DNA of 9,044 bases from Galactobacter sp. (GTDB taxonomy: Bacteria; Actinomycetota; Actinomycetes; Actinomycetales; Micrococcaceae). Position 1 is the stretch's first letter. Every line of letters starts with the position of its first letter. The DNA lies in contig NZ_JALAGT010000155.1 of NCBI RefSeq assembly GCF_022712295.1, positions 1 to 9,044 of the forward strand, given 5' to 3'. Positions 5,918 through 9,044 of this stretch are shown here, in pieces. The notes under the pieces were generated by a model. The model was not told where the DNA came from and searched no databases. It saw only the letters and a list, made by a program, of their open reading frames with translations. Position numbers and translations under genes: made by a program.

Positions 5918-7231
5918 ATGTCCGTCCAGCAGGCCGCCATCACCCACGCAGAGGACCTCGCGGACTTCGTCGCGGCGTCGCCTTCCAGCTACCACGCGGC
6001 CCACGAGGTCGCCGCACGGCTGACCGACGCCGGCTTCACGTCACTGGAGGAGACGGCCGGTTGGCCCACGGAACACGGCCGATACCTGGTGGTCCGTGAC
6101 GGCGCGGTCATCGCCTGGGTGATCCCCAAGGGCGCGGGCCCCACCACCCCCGTCAACGTCTTCGGTGCTCACACGGATTCGCCCGGATTCAAGCTCAAGC
6201 CCAAGCCCACCACCGGATCCCACGGCTGGCTTCAGGCCGGAGTGGAGGTCTACGGTGGCCCGCTGCTGAACTCCTGGCTGGATCGAGAACTGACTCTGGC
6301 CGGTCGCCTCGCGCTCGCCGACGGCTCCGTGGTCCTGGCGTCCACCGGTCCGCTCCTGCGTCTCCCGCAGCTGGCCATCCACCTGGATCGCGGTGTGAAC
6401 GACGGCCTGGCCCTGGACAAGCAGGCCCAGACGCAGCCGGTGTGGGGGCTCGGCGCGGCAGAATCGGCGGATCTGTTGGCAGAGGTTGCCGCTCACGCCA
6501 CCACTCTTGACGGGGACGCGGTGTCCGTGGATCCGTTGGATATCCGCGGATACGACTTGGTGGTCGCCGACTCGGCTCGCGGTCAGGTCTTCGGTGCGGA
6601 TTCCGCCTTCCTCGCAGCAGGGCGTCTGGATGATCTCGCCTCCGTGCACGCCGGTGTCGCTGCGTTGGCGGCTTCGGCCGAGGAACTGGAGGAGGGCTCG
6701 GGACCCATCCCTGTTCTGGCCTGCTTCGACCACGAGGAACTCGGGTCCTCATCCAGGTCGGGTGCTTGCGGCCCGTTCCTCGAGGATGTGCTGGCCCGCC
6801 TGCGTTCCGGGCTGGGAGCCTCAGCAGAAGAGGGCCGACGAGCCGTGGCCGGCTCGTGGTGCCTGTCTTCCGACGTGGGCCACTCGGTCCACCCCAACTA
6901 CGCGGGCAAGCACGACCCGGCGGTTCGCCCGCTCCTGGGGTCGGGCCCCATCCTGAAGATCAACGCCAACCAGCGCTACGCCACCGACGCGGTGGGTGCG
7001 GCCGCCTGGGCCGGTTGGTGCGAAGCGGCAGGTGTGAACTCGCAGGAGTTCGTCTCCAACAACAACGTGCCATGTGGCTCCACGATCGGCCCGCTGACCG
7101 CCACCCGCTTGGGGCTGCGCACCGTGGATGTCGGCATCCCGATCCTCTCCATGCACTCCGCCCGCGAGATGGCAGGCGTCTCCGACCTGTACGACCTGTC
7201 CCTGGTGGCCACGTCGTTCTTTGCCGACTGA
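5918..7231 (+). CDS. apeB: M18 family aminopeptidase (aspartyl aminopeptidase-like)
   Basis: A 437-residue cytosolic zinc metallopeptidase that removes N-terminal residues, typically acidic ones in this family, from peptides during protein turnover. Conserved metal-site motifs appear in order: GAHTDSPGF (83-91, His85), GRLDDLAS (235-242, bridging Asp), CFDHEELGSSSRSGA (269-283, Glu273/Glu274), SSDVGHSVHPNY (317-328, Asp319) and LSMHSARE (410-417, His413). NSWLDRELTLAGR (118-130) and NNNVPCGSTIGP (381-392) are also family-typical. Length fits ApeB (about 420-440), and there is no signal peptide. I chose ATG 5918, where the family-like N-terminus begins and AAGAGG (5900-5905) lies upstream, though 12 nt away. 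An in-frame ATG at 5897 would add seven residues. The gene is monocistronic by appearance: a terminator hairpin and its own -10 lie upstream, and a hairpin follows its stop. No active-site residue is missing. Confidence 0.9.
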   Translation: MSVQQAAITHAEDLADFVAASPSSYHAAHEVAARLTDAGFTSLEETAGWPTEHGRYLVVRDGAVIAWVIPKGAGPTTPVNVFGAHTDSPGFKLKPKPTTGSHGWLQAGVEVYGGPLLNSWLDRELTLAGRLALADGSVVLASTGPLLRLPQLAIHLDRGVNDGLALDKQAQTQPVWGLGAAESADLLAEVAAHATTLDGDAVSVDPLDIRGYDLVVADSARGQVFGADSAFLAAGRLDDLASVHAGVAALAASAEELEEGSGPIPVLACFDHEELGSSSRSGACGPFLEDVLARLRSGLGASAEEGRRAVAGSWCLSSDVGHSVHPNYAGKHDPAVRPLLGSGPILKINANQRYATDAVGAAAWAGWCEAAGVNSQEFVSNNNVPCGSTIGPLTATRLGLRTVDVGIPILSMHSAREMAGVSDLYDLSLVATSFFAD

Positions 7232-7246
7232 CGCCGCCCCACTCGG

Positions 7247-7273
7247 GTGCCGTCCGGCCGTCAGGCCGGGCAC
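7247..7273 (+). terminator. GC-rich hairpin after apeB, possible terminator without T tract
   Basis: CCGGCC (7254-7259) pairs with GGCCGG (7264-7269) across a GTCA loop. Beyond a 3-nt bulge, GTGC (7247-7250) pairs with GCAC (7270-7273). It begins 15 nt after the apeB stop. No T run follows, so efficient Rho-independent termination is uncertain, although such hairpins are common after genes in high-GC actinobacteria. Confidence 0.4.
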
Positions 7274-7290
7274 ACGCCGTCGGGCATGGG

Positions 7291-7376
7291 ATGCACAACG
7301 TCGGTGGTGATGCACAACGTCGGTGGCGGCTGTCCCAGGAGCACCGACATCATGCAGTGCGACCGACGCTGTGTTG
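7291..7376. repeat. two 19-bp tandem repeats plus two degenerate inverted copies (nested palindrome)
   Basis: ATGCACAACGTCGGTGG occurs at 7291-7307 and 7310-7326 (19-bp units, 18/19 identical). The inner inverted partner at 7342-7356 pairs with unit 2 at 12 of 15 positions. The outer one at 7362-7374 pairs with unit 1 at 12 of 13, counting one G-U. The order unit 1, unit 2, partner 2, partner 1 allows a single long nested hairpin with a loop near 7326-7341. It lies between apeB and the rpsF promoter. It could be a transcription-factor site array, an end-of-operon structure or a short mobile/REP-like element. Confidence 0.65.
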
Positions 7377-7414
7377 CTCGGAATGAAGGGCCAACGTGAG
7401 TCCGCCCACCGCGG

Positions 7415-7443
7415 CTGCCCAAAACAGCGCAATCCGCTAGACT
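7415..7443 (+). promoter_or_regulatory. candidate promoter of the rpsF-ssb-rpsR-rplI operon
   Basis: TAGACT (7438-7443) matches the actinobacterial TAnnnT -10. CTGCCC (7415-7420) lies 17 nt upstream and matches three of six -35 positions. Transcription would start near 7450, leaving a leader of about 107 nt before rpsF, long enough to hold the two structures described at 7455-7488 and 7502-7548. Confidence 0.5.
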
Positions 7444-7454
7444 GGTCTGGTTGT

Positions 7455-7488
7455 CTTGCGCTGAATCCGTACCCGGAAGCAGCGCGAG
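7455..7488 (+). promoter_or_regulatory. rpsF leader hairpin with CCG loop, candidate S6:S18 binding structure
   Basis: CTTGCGCTG (7455-7463) pairs with CAGCGCGAG (7480-7488) in nine pairs, one of them G-U. Inside the loop TCCG (7466-7469) can pair with CGGA (7474-7477). CCG trinucleotides are present at 7467-7469 and 7473-7475. rpsF leaders of many bacteria carry a CCG-containing structure bound by the S6:S18 complex, which represses the operon; that is known from the literature. Assignment of this leader to that motif is inference. Confidence 0.4.
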
Positions 7489-7501
7489 GCCTACGCAACG
7501 A

Positions 7502-7548
7502 ACCTCCTGGCACGGAAAGACCGTGCCCGTTTCAAGTCCAAAGGAGGT
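7502..7548 (+). promoter_or_regulatory. anti-Shine-Dalgarno / Shine-Dalgarno pairing in the rpsF leader
   Basis: ACCTCCT (7502-7508) is perfectly complementary to AGGAGGT (7542-7548), which contains the rpsF ribosome binding site (AGGAGG 7542-7547, 9 nt before the ATG at 7557). The enclosed segment begins at once with a stable hairpin, GGCACGG (7509-7515) with CCGTGCC (7521-7527) and an AAAGA loop, which could stack on the sequestering helix. The fold would hide the ribosome site, suggesting translational control of rpsF. Confidence 0.5.
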
Positions 7549-7556
7549 GGGTTCAC

Positions 7557-7856
7557 ATGCGTTCCTACGAACTGATGGTGCTGGTCGACCCCGAGGTTGA
7601 CGAGCGGACCGTCGAGCCGACGCTCAACAAGTTCCTCGAGGTCGTGACCAAGGAGGGCGGTTCCGTCGACAAGGTCGACATCTGGGGCCGTCGCAGCCTG
7701 GCTTACCCGATCCAGAAGAAGACCGAGGCCGTCTACGCCGTCGTCAACTTCACCGCTGAGCCGGCAACGTCCACCGAGCTGGACCGACTGCTCACGCTGA
7801 ACGAGTCGATCCTGCGCACCAAGATCATCCGCCCGGAGGATCAGCGCATCGCCTGA
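7557..7856 (+). CDS. rpsF: 30S ribosomal protein bS6
   Basis: A 99-residue protein of the small ribosomal subunit platform. It forms a heterodimer with bS18 and binds the central domain of 16S rRNA during assembly. MRSYELMVLVDPEVDE at the N-terminus, GGSVDKVDIWGRRSLAYPIQKK (starting at about residue 34) and the C-terminal NESILRTKIIRPE are classic bS6 sequence, and the length is normal for actinobacteria. The start is fixed by AGGAGG at 7542-7547; the frame stays open further upstream, but that extension lacks family similarity. It is the first gene of the operon with ssb (69 nt downstream), rpsR and rplI, the usual order. The upstream leader looks suited to feedback control. Nothing is odd in the protein itself. 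Confidence 0.97.
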   Translation: MRSYELMVLVDPEVDERTVEPTLNKFLEVVTKEGGSVDKVDIWGRRSLAYPIQKKTEAVYAVVNFTAEPATSTELDRLLTLNESILRTKIIRPEDQRIA

Positions 7857-7872
7857 TCACCTTCGGTGATCA
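7854..7872 (+). other. hairpin overlapping the rpsF stop codon
   Basis: TGATCAC (7854-7860, including the TGA stop) pairs perfectly with GTGATCA (7866-7872) around a CTTCG loop. There is no T tract, and ssb starts 54 nt later, so full termination is unlikely. Partial attenuation, mRNA processing or 3' protection are possible roles. Confidence 0.5.
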
Positions 7873-7925
7873 CAGCGATCTCAGGACCTTAAAGACAACC
7901 CACCGCACACGAACAAGGAGAAGCA

Positions 7926-8531
7926 ATGGCAGGCGATACCGTCATCACCGTCATCGGCAACCTGACGGCCGACCCGGAACTGCGATTCACGCCCTCTGGT
8001 GCAGCAGTCGCGAACTTCACCATCGCTTCCACCCCGCGCACCTTCGATCGCCAGAGCAACGAGTTCAAGGACGGCGAAACGCTGTTCCTGCGCTCCTCTG
8101 TGTGGCGTGAGGCCGCGGAGAACGTGGCGGAGACGCTGACCAAGGGCATGCGCGTCATCGCCCAGGGTCGGCTGAAGTCCAGGTCCTTCCAGACGAAGGA
8201 AGGCGAGAACCGCACCGTCATGGAGCTCGAGGTCGACGAGATCGGCCCATCCCTGCGCTACGCAAACGCCAAGGTCTCCCGCAATGCCCGTGGTGGCAAC
8301 GGCGGCGGCTTCGGTGGCGGCAACGGCGGCAACCAGGGTGGCTTCAACAATGGCGGAGGAAACGGCGGGTTCGGTGGCCAGCAGGCCGCCCCGCAGCAGC
8401 CCTCCCAGGGCGGCTGGGGTGCCCCCGCAGCTCCCGCGGCTCCGTCCAACGATCCCTGGGGTCAGCCCCAGGGTGGCAACAACGGTGGTGGTTGGGGCAA
8501 CCTCCCCAACAACTCCGAACCTCCCTTCTGA
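7926..8531 (+). CDS. ssb: single-stranded DNA-binding protein SSB
   Basis: A 201-residue protein that coats single-stranded DNA in replication, recombination and repair, normally as a homotetramer. Residues 1-115 form the OB-fold domain: TVITVIGNLTADPELRFTPS (5-24), VANFTIAST (28-36), LFLRSSVWREAAENVAETL (53-71) and KGMRVIAQGRLKSRSF (73-88). Residues 122-190 form a disordered Gly/Asn/Gln/Pro-rich linker. The C-terminal tip reads NNSEPPF: the PPF end that docks partner proteins is kept, but only one acidic residue precedes it, fewer than in the Escherichia coli DDDIPF tip. The start is set by AAGGAG (7915-7920), 5 nt before the ATG. Position between rpsF and rpsR is standard. Actinobacteria often have a second ssb paralogue; this one, in the ribosomal operon, is normally the essential housekeeping copy. 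Confidence 0.96.
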   Translation: MAGDTVITVIGNLTADPELRFTPSGAAVANFTIASTPRTFDRQSNEFKDGETLFLRSSVWREAAENVAETLTKGMRVIAQGRLKSRSFQTKEGENRTVMELEVDEIGPSLRYANAKVSRNARGGNGGGFGGGNGGNQGGFNNGGGNGGFGGQQAAPQQPSQGGWGAPAAPAAPSNDPWGQPQGGNNGGGWGNLPNNSEPPF

Positions 8532-8547
8532 TCCACACATCAACCAT

Positions 8548-8569
8548 CCCGCGGAAACCCTTCCGCGGG
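8548..8569 (+). other. strong hairpin in the ssb-rpsR spacer
   Basis: CCCGCGGAA (8548-8556) pairs perfectly with TTCCGCGGG (8561-8569) around an ACCC loop. It ends 9 nt before the rpsR Shine-Dalgarno AAGGAG (8579-8584). No T tract follows. GCTCC (8569-8573) can also pair with GGAGC (8581-8585), competing by one base with this hairpin and covering the ribosome site. It may set the ratio of SSB to bS18 or mark an mRNA processing point. Confidence 0.55.
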
Positions 8570-8591
8570 CTCCAGAGCAAGGAGCTCCACG

Positions 8592-8831
8592 ATGGCTAAG
8601 GCTGAAATCCGTAAGCCCAAACCCAAGGCCAATCCCCTCAAGGCCGCCGACGTCACCGTCATTGACTACAAGGACGTCGCTCTCCTCCGTAAGTTCATCT
8701 CCGACCGCGGAAAGATCCGCGCTCGCCGTGTCACGGGCGTGTCCGTGCAGGAGCAGCGCAAGATCGCCCAGGCCATCAAGAACGCGCGCGAAGTGGCATT
8801 GCTGCCTTACTCCGGCGCCGGCCGCGGCTGA
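8592..8831 (+). CDS. rpsR: 30S ribosomal protein bS18, cysteine-free form
   Basis: A 79-residue small-subunit protein that binds 16S rRNA together with bS6. VIDYKDVALLRKFISDRGKI (starting at about residue 23), RARRVTGVSVQEQRKIAQAIK (starting at about 43) and NAREVALLPY (64-73) are diagnostic, and the basic N-terminal arm (KAEIRKPKPKANPLKAADV) precedes them. There is no cysteine, so this is the zinc-independent form rather than the CxxC form; this looks normal for Micrococcales. The start is set by AAGGAG at 8579-8584, 7 nt before the ATG. It lies 60 nt after ssb and 32 nt before rplI in the same operon. Confidence 0.96.
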   Translation: MAKAEIRKPKPKANPLKAADVTVIDYKDVALLRKFISDRGKIRARRVTGVSVQEQRKIAQAIKNAREVALLPYSGAGRG

Positions 8832-8863
8832 GCACCGAAGAGATCTAGGGAGGAAAACACACC

Positions 8864-9044
8864 ATGGCTAAGCTCATTCTGACCCATGAAGTGACCGGAC
8901 TCGGTGCCGCCGGCGACATCGTCGACGTCAAGAACGGTTACGCACGCAACTACCTGCTTCCCCGCGGCTACGCGATCACCTGGACCAAGGGTGGGGAGAA
9001 GGATGTTGAGTCCATCAAGGCTGCACGCGCCGCACGCGCAGTGG
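8864..9044 (+). CDS. rplI: 50S ribosomal protein bL9, N-terminal part (runs off the window)
   Basis: The first 60 codons of bL9 (normally about 150 residues), a large-subunit protein near the L1 stalk that affects reading-frame maintenance. The N-terminal domain begins MAKLILTHEVTGLGAAGDIV and carries the family signature with VKNGYARNYLLPRGYAI (22-38). The linking helix begins near residue 44 and is cut by the window edge, not by a stop. GGGAGG at 8848-8853 is the ribosome binding site, 10 nt before the ATG. It is the fourth gene of the rpsF operon; a replicative helicase gene often follows in related bacteria but is not visible here. Confidence 0.96.
   Translation, partial: MAKLILTHEVTGLGAAGDIVDVKNGYARNYLLPRGYAITWTKGGEKDVESIKAARAARAV

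Noticed and set aside
5635..5943. Minus-strand frame of 102 codons in the gap before apeB
   Set aside because: It runs through the terminator hairpin and the apeB start, has no ribosome site that I can see and no family resemblance.
7323..7556. 78-codon in-frame extension upstream of rpsF
   Set aside because: It crosses the predicted promoter and leader, has no bS6 similarity, and the AGGAGG at 7542-7547 fixes the start at 7557.

Overview
The window reads as chromosomal DNA of a high-GC Actinomycetota, most likely order Micrococcales and plausibly Micrococcaceae. The evidence is very high GC at third codon positions, the cluster rpsF-ssb-rpsR-rplI, a cysteine-free bS18, a glycine-rich actinobacterial SSB, and -10-like hexamers of the form TAGnnT. 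The genus assignment is inference from family resemblance. All recognised genes are on the + strand, and no tRNA, rRNA, CRISPR array, transposase, integrase or phage gene was seen.

Layout. Positions 1-383 are non-coding and hold a 15-bp tandem repeat and a 20-bp palindrome ahead of a GabP-like amino-acid/GABA permease (384-1811). A polytopic GT87/DUF2029-type membrane glycosyltransferase follows (1851-3440). Next is a two-gene ABC-2 exporter, with an ATPase (3522-4661) and a permease (4665-5552) only 3 nt apart. A 365-nt gap holds a very strong hairpin terminator and the promoter region of an M18 aminopeptidase, apeB (5918-7231). A structured 325-nt gap then leads into bS6 (7557-7856), SSB (7926-8531), bS18 (8592-8831) and the first 60 codons of bL9 (8864 to the window edge).

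How the parts work together. The last four genes form the classic operon linking ribosome assembly (bS6 and bS18 bind 16S rRNA as a pair) with replication (SSB). A GT87-like membrane protein also lies close upstream of rpsF in mycobacteria (Rv0051), so the glycosyltransferase probably belongs to this old neighbourhood. The ABC pair and apeB appear to have been placed between it and rpsF. The permease, exporter and peptidase show no evident common pathway.

There is no clear new multi-gene system here. The most interesting signals are non-coding: (i) the rpsF leader, whose segment 7502-7508 is perfectly complementary to the rpsF Shine-Dalgarno and which carries a CCG-containing hairpin compatible with S6:S18 autoregulation; (ii) a nested set of two direct and two degenerate inverted repeats at 7291-7375; (iii) a 57-nt composite hairpin at 5695-5751; and (iv) two genes whose ATG lies exactly 6 nt after a TAGnnT hexamer, suggesting leaderless transcripts.
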